Source: Clostridiales bacterium
Lineage (GTDB): Bacteria > Bacillota > Clostridia > Lachnospirales > Lachnospiraceae
Direction: 5' to 3'
DNA length: 64,000 nucleotides
NCBI GenBank assembly: GCA_012839295.1
Contig: DUNO01000002.1
Span: 1 to 64,000, forward strand
The first letter of the stretch is position 1, and each line of letters opens with the position of its first letter. The notes under the pieces were generated by a model, which searched no databases, was not told where the DNA came from, and saw only the letters and a program-made list of their open reading frames with translations. Positions 1 through 8,305 of the stretch are shown one piece after another. The translations under genes were made by a program, and so were the position numbers.

Positions 1-68
1 CAATCATGGGATGTTAAAGGCAAGCCCAGGTGGATACAGCTGCACTCAGATTCGCCTCACAACCTAAC
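1..68. repeat. Right half of palindromic repeat R1, cut by the window edge
   Basis: These bases match 51929-51996 closely. The core (tcatgggatgttaaaggcaa) is identical and differences are scattered through the outer arm. The full copy at 51861-51983 is a long imperfect palindrome, so this is probably the right arm of a second copy that starts left of the window. It lies downstream of the last permease gene of the sugar transporter. No ORF is inside it. Confidence 0.7.
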
Positions 69-208
69 CCTAATCTCCAAATCTCCACATCTGACACTCA
101 AATCCCACTACTAATATTGTACTATGCCAGCAAACTAATGCAATAGGTTTATTATAATGTCTTTTTGCATCAATTCCCTTAATCTCTTTGCGCCATATCC
201 CAGGTACC

Positions 209-1072
209 CTATCCCTTAACAGCCCCCATCGTCATACCCTTTACAAAATAATCCTGAAAGAACGGGTACACCAGCATGATCGGAATAATACCAATGGCTG
301 CCGCCGCCATCCTGACCGTTTCCGTAGGCATGTCGGCACCCCGCCCCAGCATTTTCAAATATTGTGCATTCATATTAATGGCATTGAGGATATTCTGGAT
401 TCCATACAGTTTCGAATTATCCAGGTAATACATACCGTTCTGCCAATCATTCCAGTACATAACGCCGCTTAATAACGCCAGGGTCGCGATCATTGGCTTG
501 GACAGCTTAATTACGATTTCAAAATAAATCTTAAATTCACTGCAGCCGTCAATCCGTGCCGCCTCAATAATTTCCTCCGGGATATTCTGGCGGAAGAAGT
601 TCTTCGTCATAAAAATATAAAAAGCATTCGTCATCAGGTTCGGAACCAGCAGGGCGAACAAGGTATCCTTGATATGGAAATACTGGGTATAATTAATATA
701 GGCCGCAACCAATCCTCCGTTGAACAGCATGGTGAACACAACCATGTAATTGAAGAATTTCAGGCCGGGCAGCCCCTCCTTGGACAGCATATACCCAATT
801 GACATTGTAATGACCAGGCAGAACAACACCCCTAGTACGCTTACAATAATAGTTATTGCATAGCCCCGGCCAAACAACTGCCACTGGCTCAGGAGATACC
901 TATAGGCATCCAGGGAGAACTCCTTCGGCCAGAAGGAATATCCGTAATTGACCGCATATTTTTCATCCGTAAATGAAGCTACGATCAAAAGCCAGAAGGG
1001 CACCACTGCAAGAATTGTAACAATAATTAAAACGATGTGTGACAGTGCCAGGAATTTTTTATGTCCGATCAT
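209..1072 (-). CDS. Carbohydrate ABC transporter permease, LplC/YtcP-like
   Basis: Membrane subunit of a carbohydrate importer, 287 aa, with about six hydrophobic segments beginning near residues 12-32. The cytoplasmic EAA loop that docks the ATPase is at residues 167-177 (PEEIIEAARIDG) and is well conserved, which places it in the MalG/LplC branch. It is the last gene of a minus-strand cluster (histidine kinase, response regulator, binding protein, permease, permease) and starts 12 bases after the partner permease, so they are co-transcribed. No ATPase gene is nearby. In Firmicutes such importers often borrow a shared MsmX-type ATPase, and that is inferred here. The substrate is not readable from sequence. 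Confidence 0.93.
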   Translation of the reverse strand: MIGHKKFLALSHIVLIIVTILAVVPFWLLIVASFTDEKYAVNYGYSFWPKEFSLDAYRYLLSQWQLFGRGYAITIIVSVLGVLFCLVITMSIGYMLSKEGLPGLKFFNYMVVFTMLFNGGLVAAYINYTQYFHIKDTLFALLVPNLMTNAFYIFMTKNFFRQNIPEEIIEAARIDGCSEFKIYFEIVIKLSKPMIATLALLSGVMYWNDWQNGMYYLDNSKLYGIQNILNAINMNAQYLKMLGRGADMPTETVRMAAAAIGIIPIMLVYPFFQDYFVKGMTMGAVKG

Positions 1073-1084
1073 AGGAACCTCCTT

Positions 1085-1996
1085 CTAGAATAATGCATCC
1101 TCTTTGCTGTATTTATTAACCACCCCATTAAATATCATAATCGTGATAAAGCAGACGATGGACTGGTAAAATGCCGCAGCGGAGGACAGGGCGATATTGC
1201 CGTTCTGGAGCAATGCCCGGTACACATAGGTATCGATGGTATTGGTTACGGAATAGAGCATGCCCTGGTTTCTTGGCACCTGGTAGAACAGGCCAAAATC
1301 AGAACGGAAGATATTGCCCATCCCCATGGTGACCAGCATTATGATCGTCGGCTTTAACAGGGGCACCGTAATTCCCTTGATCTGCTGCCATTTTGAGGCA
1401 CCGTCAAGCTCTGCTGCTTCATAGTAGGAATCCCCAAAGCCTACGATGCTGGCAAGAAAAATGATGGTTCCGTACCCGATATTCCTCCATTCATTTACGA
1501 AGGTCAGGATCCAGGGCCAGTAGGTCTTCGTCATATAAAATTTAATCTCCTGCATCCCCAAGGATCTTAACAGATGGTTGATGATACCGGTCTTTTCCCC
1601 AAGGAAGACATAGGCCAGGTAGGAAACCACAACCATTGACATCAGATAGGGCAGCAGGATTGCTGTCTGGTATATTTTTTTAGAAACCTTTTTACGCACC
1701 TCGTTTAAGAAAATCGCCAGTGCAATCCCAAGGATTGTATTCAATAAAATAAAGAGCAAATTATATCCAATCGTGTTTCTGGTAATGATCCACGCATCTT
1801 TCGTCTTAAATAAATATTCAAAATTCTTAAACCCGACAAAAGGGCTGTCCCAGATGCCAAGCTTATAATTGTAATTCTTAAAGGCTATCAGCAAGCCGTA
1901 CAACGGCATATAATTATTAATCAGCAAATACAGGATTCCCGGCATTCCCAGTATGTAAATGGGGATCCACTTTTTCAGCTGCTTTGTTTTCTTCAT
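1085..1996 (-). CDS. Carbohydrate ABC transporter permease, LplB-like
   Basis: Second permease subunit, 303 aa, MalF/LplB branch, with six predicted membrane segments and an EAA loop (YYEAAELDGASKW) in the C-terminal third. An upstream in-frame GTG or ATG would extend it by 34 residues, but the protein family begins at MKKTKQLKKW, so ATG 1996 is chosen. The site before that ATG is not a classical AGGAGG but a GAAAGGCACGGGTAC leader, also found before argR and xseB in this window. It pairs with the LplC-like gene 12 bases downstream and with the lipoprotein upstream, from which it is separated by a GC-rich hairpin that may lower permease expression relative to the binding protein. Confidence 0.92.
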   Translation of the reverse strand: MKKTKQLKKWIPIYILGMPGILYLLINNYMPLYGLLIAFKNYNYKLGIWDSPFVGFKNFEYLFKTKDAWIITRNTIGYNLLFILLNTILGIALAIFLNEVRKKVSKKIYQTAILLPYLMSMVVVSYLAYVFLGEKTGIINHLLRSLGMQEIKFYMTKTYWPWILTFVNEWRNIGYGTIIFLASIVGFGDSYYEAAELDGASKWQQIKGITVPLLKPTIIMLVTMGMGNIFRSDFGLFYQVPRNQGMLYSVTNTIDTYVYRALLQNGNIALSSAAAFYQSIVCFITIMIFNGVVNKYSKEDALF

Positions 1997-2070
1997 ACTT
2001 GTACCCGTGCCTTTCAATTTTGGTGGCCTTCCCAAAAACCGGACAGACCTGGATAAGCGGGTTGGAAAAG

Positions 2071-2096
2071 GGAGGGGGCGTTGCAACACCCCCTCC
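2071..2096 (-). terminator. GC-rich hairpin between binding-protein and permease genes
   Basis: An 8-bp perfect stem, ggaggggg at 2071-2078 with ccccctcc at 2089-2096, with a 10-base loop. On the minus strand it is followed only by CCTTTTCC, so it is probably a partial terminator or an RNA-stabilising hairpin. This arrangement is common after binding-protein genes that must outnumber their permeases. Confidence 0.6.
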
Positions 2097-2136
2097 ACTC
2101 CGCTGCGTATTTGCCAGCTTTAAGACCGGCAGATAC

Positions 2137-3696
2137 TTATTTCGCTGCCAACCAGGCATCCAACTGGCTCTGGTTCTCTTTAATAATCTCGTCAATTCCC
2201 GCATCCTTTAAGGCCTGAATGAAGCCTGGAACCGCTTCCTCCGGATTCACATTTCCTGTGGTCAGGGTAGCTTTGTATTCATTCACGACATTTTGGACTG
2301 CCGTAAGCTGTGTTGTTACATTTGCTGTATCAAAGGTATAACCAAGACAGTTTGACTTTGTTGCCCCTGCTAATCCGTAATTATCAATCGTTGCAAAGAA
2401 CTCATCCGTATTCGGTGTACGCTGGAACACTTTCTTCGTATCACCGAACCACTGGATCATATCTCCGGCGTAACCGACCGTGGAGCTGTTGGTACCCTCA
2501 GGGTATGTAATAATATTCTGGGTTCCCTCCAGTTTCACATAATGCTTTCCTTCAATACCATAGTTTATCAGGTTTGCCAGGTCTGTGTTTGTAAACAGAA
2601 GGTCAAGGAACTGAATCACCTTCTCCGGTTTTTCACAATTGCTCGCAACACCCCAGGCCTGGGTATTGGTATAGCCTGTTGTTAATAACGCATCCCTAAT
2701 GACTGCCTTTGCAAGGTTTTTTCCAGTTAGATTCGACCAATATGCCAAATTCGATCCAATACCAATACTGCTAGTGGCACCAAAGCTCTGGCCATTAGTT
2801 ATGGAGTCAATCGTGGTATATCCATTGGTCAATGAATCTGGAACACAGTATCCATTCTGCATCCAATCATAATGATCCTTACACATATCATAGAATTCCT
2901 GTGATTCATACCAGTTCGTAATGGTTGTATTGTTTGCCGGATCCACAACAACACCATAGCTTAGGGAGTTATTGTCACCAAGAGCGTCAAAGTTCGCTCC
3001 AAACTCTGTAATGGAAGCTCCTCCCCCATCCCCTAAAGAAATCCCATACGGAGACATACCACTGGCTTTTATCTGTTCAAATATCTTATTCCAATCCTCA
3101 ATTGACGATATGGTATCCGGAACAGTAATATTATACTGGTCCGCCAAATCTTTATCATATATAAAAGCCGCTTCTTGTCCTGGATATAAAATACATGGAT
3201 AGGAATATACCCTGCCATTGATTGTGCCTGCGGACAACAAATCCCCTGCAAGCTCCTTTAAGGCCGGGGTTAAGTAATCCGTGATGTCAGTTAACAGGCC
3301 TTCCCCTGCCAGAGTGCCCGGAGTTGACAACAGGCCTGCATTTACCAGGTCAAGCTTCTCATTCGCTGCAACAGCAAGGCTTAGCTTCGTACCCTGCTCG
3401 GGAATCGGCACAGGCTTCAGCTTAATGCTGCAATTGATTGCCGGTAAGGTAATCTCATTGATCGCCGCCTCTACCTCCGCAAGGTCTGCATAATCCTGAT
3501 AGATATTTACTACCTCTACCGCTATTTCATAGGGCTCCTCACCGCTTGTTCCAGGTTCTGCCCCCTTGGTTACCTCAGCTTTGCTCCCCCCACCTGTTTC
3601 CTTCGGCTTGCCCGAGGAGCATCCTGCCAGCAAAGCAACCGCAAAGATAAGTATCATTGCCACTGGCAAATACTTTTTAAACTGTTTCATTTTCAT
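2137..3696 (-). CDS. Carbohydrate ABC transporter substrate-binding lipoprotein (LplA-like, DUF3502 C-terminus)
   Basis: Extracellular solute receptor of the importer, 519 aa. The N-terminus is a lipoprotein signal: a basic start, a hydrophobic stretch and a lipobox ending LLAGC near residue 26, followed by a Gly/Ser/Glu/Thr linker. The body is a family 1 solute-binding fold. The last 70 residues (GYTFDTANV, then DAGIDEIIKENQSQLDAW) match the DUF3502 tail of LplA-type binding proteins. Two ATGs, 3696 and 3690, both fit the AGGAGG at 3701-3706. The upstream region carries a TGnTATAAT -10 and two direct repeats that could be the site of the adjacent YesN-type regulator. The substrate is probably an oligosaccharide or polysaccharide fragment; this is inferred from family and regulator type. 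Confidence 0.93.
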   Translation of the reverse strand: MKMKQFKKYLPVAMILIFAVALLAGCSSGKPKETGGGSKAEVTKGAEPGTSGEEPYEIAVEVVNIYQDYADLAEVEAAINEITLPAINCSIKLKPVPIPEQGTKLSLAVAANEKLDLVNAGLLSTPGTLAGEGLLTDITDYLTPALKELAGDLLSAGTINGRVYSYPCILYPGQEAAFIYDKDLADQYNITVPDTISSIEDWNKIFEQIKASGMSPYGISLGDGGGASITEFGANFDALGDNNSLSYGVVVDPANNTTITNWYESQEFYDMCKDHYDWMQNGYCVPDSLTNGYTTIDSITNGQSFGATSSIGIGSNLAYWSNLTGKNLAKAVIRDALLTTGYTNTQAWGVASNCEKPEKVIQFLDLLFTNTDLANLINYGIEGKHYVKLEGTQNIITYPEGTNSSTVGYAGDMIQWFGDTKKVFQRTPNTDEFFATIDNYGLAGATKSNCLGYTFDTANVTTQLTAVQNVVNEYKATLTTGNVNPEEAVPGFIQALKDAGIDEIIKENQSQLDAWLAAK

Positions 3697-3750
3697 AAAC
3701 CCTCCTAGTGTTTTGTTGATGTTTACAATAATAGCAAAAAGTATTCCTCC

Positions 3751-3794
3751 ATTATAGCAAAATAATTACCTGTGGTTGGACTAAAATGACCTGT
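3751..3794 (-). promoter_or_regulatory. Activator-type promoter of the sugar-binding lipoprotein gene
   Basis: On the minus strand an extended -10, TGCTATAAT (TATAAT complement at 3751-3756), lacks a good -35. The -35 position is instead overlapped by one of two ACAGGT(A/C)ATT direct repeats, whose ACCTGT complements are at 3768-3773 and 3789-3794. They are exactly 21 bases apart, two helical turns, as expected for two AraC-type HTH contacts. The YesN-like regulator encoded next door is the obvious candidate; this is inferred. Confidence 0.5.
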
Positions 3795-3822
3795 TGTTTT
3801 GTTACTTTTTATTAAAATAAGC

Positions 3823-4605
3823 CTACTGCTTGCTGCTCCTGTATTCCGTCGGTGACATACCGCACTCCTTCTTAAAAACCCTTGTAAAGTAAGCATAATC
3901 CGAATACCCTACCATGAACGCAACATCCTTGATGGGTATCCTGGTATCCTTTAAAATATGGGTGGCCGTCTCCATCCTGGCCTGGGTGATATAGTCGACA
4001 ATGCTGAGTCCGGTTTTATTTTTAAAGGCCCTCATTAAATACTGGGGATTAAAATTAAGCTCCCTGGCGATATCAGGAACCGTAAAGGAGTCCACCATAT
4101 GATCCCGGATGTATTTTTTCACCTTCTGCTCCACGTCCTGGTCACAGATCTCGTTTTCCCTTTCCCTGATCTGGTAATCCGTAAGCCTTCCCCAATTCAC
4201 AGCCTCGATATCCTTATCCCCGGAGGAAAGGGCCTCCAGCTTTTTCACCAGCATTGCGATAATCCGGGATAGTTCGGAATAATCAATGGGCTTTAAGACA
4301 TAGTCATAGCATTTTAGCTGGATCGCTTTTCTCATATAATCAAATTCAGGATGGCAGGTCACAAAGATACAGTTAATCTCATATTTGCTGTCCCTGATCC
4401 AGTCTAACAGGTTCAGCCCGGAGCCTCCGGGCATCTCGATATCGCAGATCAGGATATCAATCTTATGCTGCTTGATGATGGCAATTGCGGATTCCATATT
4501 CAGTGCCTTATAAACCTGGCGGATACCGCATTTGATCCATTCAATATTTGTTTCTACCGCATCAACGCTCCTTGGCTCGTCATCGACAATCAATGCATTA
4601 TACAT
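3823..4605 (-). CDS. Response regulator, YesN-type (receiver plus AraC HTH)
   Basis: Cytoplasmic transcription regulator, 260 aa. The receiver domain covers residues 1-120, with acidic residues D8-D9 and the phosphoacceptor D55 in ILICDIEMPGGSG, and the conserved K in YVLKPIDYSE. An AraC-type double HTH fills residues 155-260 (DIARELNFNPQYLMRAFKNK, then VAFMVGYSDYAYFTRVFKKE). Start ATG 4605 is preceded by GGAGGAAAC, so the 10-residue upstream extension is rejected. It lies 51 bases downstream of the histidine kinase and upstream of the transporter genes. The usual role of YesMN pairs is to sense extracellular sugar and activate the neighbouring importer. Confidence 0.94.
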   Translation of the reverse strand: MYNALIVDDEPRSVDAVETNIEWIKCGIRQVYKALNMESAIAIIKQHKIDILICDIEMPGGSGLNLLDWIRDSKYEINCIFVTCHPEFDYMRKAIQLKCYDYVLKPIDYSELSRIIAMLVKKLEALSSGDKDIEAVNWGRLTDYQIRERENEICDQDVEQKVKKYIRDHMVDSFTVPDIARELNFNPQYLMRAFKNKTGLSIVDYITQARMETATHILKDTRIPIKDVAFMVGYSDYAYFTRVFKKECGMSPTEYRSSKQ

Positions 4606-4656
4606 GTTTCCTCCATTTCCGGTGTATACCTCCAAACACTGTAAGTGCTGCTGCTT

Positions 4657-6354
4657 TTATCCATGCAAGGGCAGGCTGATCTCCACTACGGCTCCACCCG
4701 TCGGCGCATTGCTGACCTTGATTTCCACCCTTTCCTGGTACAGGATGTCCATCCGCTCGATTGCATTCTGGATACCAATCCCCAGGTTATCCTGGTAGAC
4801 CCTTGTCCCTACGAACCTTTGTATGCTCCCTAAGGTCTCCTCCCGGAAGCCATTCCCAGTATCTGTGATGGAGAGCTTCAACCTTCCCTCCAATTCACGG
4901 GCAAGCACAAAGATAAACAGCTTCTCCTCATTTTTAATTGCATATTTAATACAGTTCTCCACAAAGGTCTGGACAATCAGGGGAGGAATCGCCACACCGC
5001 CCACCTGGCTTTCCCATTCCACCACATAATCCAGGCGGTCGAGATACCGCTCCTTCTGGATCTGCAGATAGGTCTCCACATGTTGGAAGTCCTTTTCCAG
5101 CAGCACAAAATCCACCTGGAGATTCACGATGTAGCGGAAGTATTTTGTCAGGTACAACACCATCTTCTTTGCCAGGTCAAACTCACTTGGATCATAGGTA
5201 TAGATTAAATTCAATGCATTCAGGATAAAGTGGGGCCTGATCTGCTGGCTGATGTATTTCAGCTTTGTCCTCTGCTCCCGTATCTTTGTTTTAAACAGGC
5301 TGATCTCCAGCTCATTCAGCTCATCCATCATCTGGTTGAATCGCTCCATCAGCCTGGTATACTCATTGTCTTCCCGGATGTCCTCCACCGGGATCCGGTA
5401 ATCCCGTTCCCCATTACCGATCATCTTCATCGCATCATCGAGTACCTTCAGCGGCCTGGCTATCTTCCTCTGCAGCCAATAAAGCAGCACCGGAACCATC
5501 AGAACAGACAGGATTACGATGACGAAAATGATCCTATTAAACATTGGAAAGCTGCCCAGCCTGGAGGCATTGGGCATCAGCAGCCCAAAATAAAAGTCCC
5601 CGCTTCTCGCCGTCAGGCGGTAATTCGTATACCTCTTTCCCGATACCTCCACATTCTTCTTTTGGATGCCCTGATCCTCCATATAAGAATTTATCCCCGG
5701 ATCACCTAAGGTATTCGCATTGGCAGAATCCATGATATAGACCGTGCCCAGCAGATTACCGTTATCCAGTCCCAGCTTTTTGTACAGGCTCTTAACCGGA
5801 ATCCAGCAGCCTCCGCAGAAGCTTCCGTATTTCTTTGTATATAATAAATAATAAGCCCCCGATATCTTTACGATGCTCATATGGCTATAGCGCAAATCCC
5901 GGCTTTGCAGCTGCTTTTTCACATACTTGTGGACTGCCATCTCGCCACCCGCATTATTCCCCCGGAATAGCAGCAGCTCCATATTTTCATAGTAGGCAAA
6001 GACGCCTTTTACATCCCCATAGCCGCTGGCCAGGCTGCTAAGCCAGTTGGTGGTCTGGGCTTCATAGCGGAAATATTTTGATTTCGGCGTATTTCTATCA
6101 TAATCATGCATATAGAAATAGCTGTCGCTTGTAGTAACATATTGGATAAAATCGCTATCAATCTGGGATACCAGGTTGTCCAGCTGGCTCAATGCAATCT
6201 GCAGGGAATTCAAATTCCCCTGGGTCAGCTTCTCCTCCATATTCTGGTAGCTTATGATGCTGGATATGATCGTAATGACAGTAATCGTCACCATGACGAT
6301 CAAGGGCAATATGATCACCTCATGAATGATTGAGCGAAACCTTTTCCTTTGCAT
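4657..6354 (-). CDS. Sensor histidine kinase, YesM-type
   Basis: Membrane sensor, 565 aa. One membrane segment is near residues 15-38, a roughly 240-residue extracellular dCache-like region follows, and a second membrane segment is near 275-300. Next come a HAMP region, the His_kinase block with phosphoacceptor H375 in QQIRPHFILNALN, and a HATPase domain with the N-box FVENCIKYAIKN and the DTGNGF G1 motif. This is the YesM/LytS class in which the histidine sits in a QxRPHFxxNxLN motif. It starts the transporter cluster and is co-oriented with the YesN-like regulator. The ligand is unknown but is probably the sugar taken up by the adjacent importer. Confidence 0.94.
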   Translation of the reverse strand: MQRKRFRSIIHEVIILPLIVMVTITVITIISSIISYQNMEEKLTQGNLNSLQIALSQLDNLVSQIDSDFIQYVTTSDSYFYMHDYDRNTPKSKYFRYEAQTTNWLSSLASGYGDVKGVFAYYENMELLLFRGNNAGGEMAVHKYVKKQLQSRDLRYSHMSIVKISGAYYLLYTKKYGSFCGGCWIPVKSLYKKLGLDNGNLLGTVYIMDSANANTLGDPGINSYMEDQGIQKKNVEVSGKRYTNYRLTARSGDFYFGLLMPNASRLGSFPMFNRIIFVIVILSVLMVPVLLYWLQRKIARPLKVLDDAMKMIGNGERDYRIPVEDIREDNEYTRLMERFNQMMDELNELEISLFKTKIREQRTKLKYISQQIRPHFILNALNLIYTYDPSEFDLAKKMVLYLTKYFRYIVNLQVDFVLLEKDFQHVETYLQIQKERYLDRLDYVVEWESQVGGVAIPPLIVQTFVENCIKYAIKNEEKLFIFVLARELEGRLKLSITDTGNGFREETLGSIQRFVGTRVYQDNLGIGIQNAIERMDILYQERVEIKVSNAPTGGAVVEISLPLHG

Positions 6355-6549
6355 AAACCTCTCCGTTTCTTTGCCGCAGGGATCAAAGCATTATGGAAAA
6401 ATGTCCCATGGGGCGGCAAATCTATCCCAAACCCATCCCTATTTTATCATAATTATAAAGGCCTGGGCATATGAAATGTCATCCTAATAATTATCATAAA
6501 TAGCCTTATTTCCTACCATTTTTTTAACCTTTCCTTTTACACAGAAAAA

Positions 6550-6582
6550 CAGAACAATTTTCTTAGGCTGAAAATTGTTCTG
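6550..6582 (-). terminator. Rho-independent terminator after the FAD oxidoreductase gene
   Basis: A 13-bp perfect stem: cagaacaattttc at 6550-6562 pairs with gaaaattgttctg at 6570-6582, loop of 7. On the minus strand it is followed by TTTTTCTG. The same CAGA(A/G)CAA stem theme recurs in the terminator at 8232-8272. The region 6355-6549 upstream of the kinase gene shows nothing else that can be named. Confidence 0.85.
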
Positions 6583-6636
6583 TTCCATAACTATATTAAT
6601 TTATCCCCAAAACTTACCTGACAGATATTATTTCGG

Positions 6637-8082
6637 CTATTCCCCTACATACTCAGCCGCACTCATGCCTGCGATACGTCCTGTATTTACCGCAAAGCCC
6701 ATGGAATTACCGGGCAGCAGGAACATATAGCTGTCATCATAAATGTTGCAGGCATCCGTACCTGCACAATAGAGTCCTGGAATCGGATCAAATTCTTCCG
6801 TGACCGCCTCGCAGTTCTCATTGATCTTCACGCCTCCGACAGTACCATACCCGCCGGCGCGCACCTTGGCACAATAGAAGGGAGCCTTCTTAATCTGCCG
6901 TAAATATTTCTTATCCTTAAAGAATTCTTCATCCACGCTATCGCAGTAGTCATTGTACTCATCCACAGTTTCAACCAACTGGCCGGCCGAAATCCCTGCC
7001 TGCTCCGCCAGCTCCTCAATGGTATCCGCTACAAAGAAATCCTTGGAGCCATTATCCTGGGCAATCTTGATCCCTTCATAGAAATCGGATACATCCGGAT
7101 TCGTGCGGACCAGGCTCACATTGTCTACGCCATTACGGATATAATATTTCAGGATGGAGGTATCCACAATGCTAAAGCATATCCTGTCCTTCTGATGGGA
7201 AACCACATTGGCCAGGTAGGTAGCATTCTGCATCTGATCTTCATTCATTACCCGCTTGCCAAACTTATTTACCAAGAGGTTTGGTTGGGAGAATACATTG
7301 GATACACCCTGGGGAAGCTCGTCACAGCCCTCAATATTGGCTGCCATCTCAATCCTCACCTGGGTCTTACCCGCACCGGCTTCCCAGGCCATCTTCATGC
7401 CATCTCCCATCAGTCCGGGAATTGCAAAGTTAAACATATCCTCTCCCTGGGTAAAGCCTGTCTCCTGCCTGATCAACTCCTTATTGGCACCGGCACCTCC
7501 AGTACAGATAATAGCAGCCTGACAGGAAACCATAATTTCTTCGCCGTCCTTGCCCATAGCCGTAACACCTGCAACCTTGCCATTCTCCATTACAATCTTC
7601 TTCGCCGGAGTTTCCATCAAGAAGGTCACTCCCAGCTCCAATGCTTTTGTATACAGGGCTTTATTCATAAAGGAAGCCGCCCTCGGTCCGATTGCCCTGT
7701 CCGTCTTAACGATATGCCAGGTAGCCTCGGATTTCGGGAAATAACGGAAGGCTCCTTCAAATTCCACACCCATATCCTCCAGCCATTCGATGGTCTCGGC
7801 CGACTGGGCAAAATAACGTTTTACCAGCCTTGCATCCACCTGGTAGTGGGTGTATTCCATAAACATATTGAAGGCCTTTTCCACAGAGATGTCAATCATC
7901 TGTCTCTTCTGGTGTTTCGTACCGATTCCCAGAGGACCCATTCCCATATTGGCAGCCCCTCCTACAGTTGCAGCCTTTTCCAGCACGAGAACCTTGGCAC
8001 CATCCTCCGCCGCCTGGACCGCGGCAGCTAAACCGGAGGGTCCTGCAGCTATAACTACAATCTGGGCTTCATAATTTTTCAT
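6637..8082 (-). CDS. FAD-dependent oxidoreductase, fumarate reductase/KstD flavoprotein family
   Basis: Cytoplasmic flavoprotein of 481 aa with the FAD_binding_2 fold. The N-terminal Rossmann motif is at residues 12-17 (AAGPSG, first Gly replaced by Ala), followed by the family segment VLEKAATVGGAANMG. The C-terminal FAD segment is AGTDACNIYDDSYMF...GNSMGFAVNTGRIAG. It is a free-standing subunit without heme, FMN-binding or signal regions, as in soluble fumarate, urocanate or ketosteroid reductases. The start at ATG 8082 (MKNYEAQIVVI) has GGTGGAG upstream, and the 16-residue extension is unlikely. It is transcribed alone, with terminators on both sides. The substrate cannot be assigned. Confidence 0.85.
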   Translation of the reverse strand: MKNYEAQIVVIAAGPSGLAAAVQAAEDGAKVLVLEKAATVGGAANMGMGPLGIGTKHQKRQMIDISVEKAFNMFMEYTHYQVDARLVKRYFAQSAETIEWLEDMGVEFEGAFRYFPKSEATWHIVKTDRAIGPRAASFMNKALYTKALELGVTFLMETPAKKIVMENGKVAGVTAMGKDGEEIMVSCQAAIICTGGAGANKELIRQETGFTQGEDMFNFAIPGLMGDGMKMAWEAGAGKTQVRIEMAANIEGCDELPQGVSNVFSQPNLLVNKFGKRVMNEDQMQNATYLANVVSHQKDRICFSIVDTSILKYYIRNGVDNVSLVRTNPDVSDFYEGIKIAQDNGSKDFFVADTIEELAEQAGISAGQLVETVDEYNDYCDSVDEEFFKDKKYLRQIKKAPFYCAKVRAGGYGTVGGVKINENCEAVTEEFDPIPGLYCAGTDACNIYDDSYMFLLPGNSMGFAVNTGRIAGMSAAEYVGE

Positions 8083-8231
8083 TGATTTTCTCCACCTTTC
8101 TGACTTTAGTTCCATTGTTTTGCTTATCATTTATAATCTTATCATTTTCCAAAGCCCATAACACTCTAATTCTTACTGTAATTGAGGGTGTTTTCTTGTC
8201 TTAATTTTTATGCCTGCCCGCTGCAACAGAA

Positions 8232-8272
8232 AAAACAGAGCAATTTTCTTATGCGAAATCTTGCTCTGTTTT
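8232..8272 (-). terminator. Rho-independent terminator after the AraC-GH39 gene
   Basis: A 12-bp stem: aaaacagagcaa at 8232-8243 pairs with ttgctctgtttt at 8261-8272. On the minus strand the 3' arm runs into TTTTTTCTG. It ends the unit of the regulator gene that stops at 8306. Confidence 0.85.
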
Positions 8273-8305
8273 ATAGGTCCATCTTTGGATCCATAGGATA
8301 GTGCG

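Noticed and set aside
7195-8031. 278-aa ORF on the plus strand
   Set aside because: Antisense to the FAD oxidoreductase, which has complete family motifs; no ribosome-binding site or recognisable domain.
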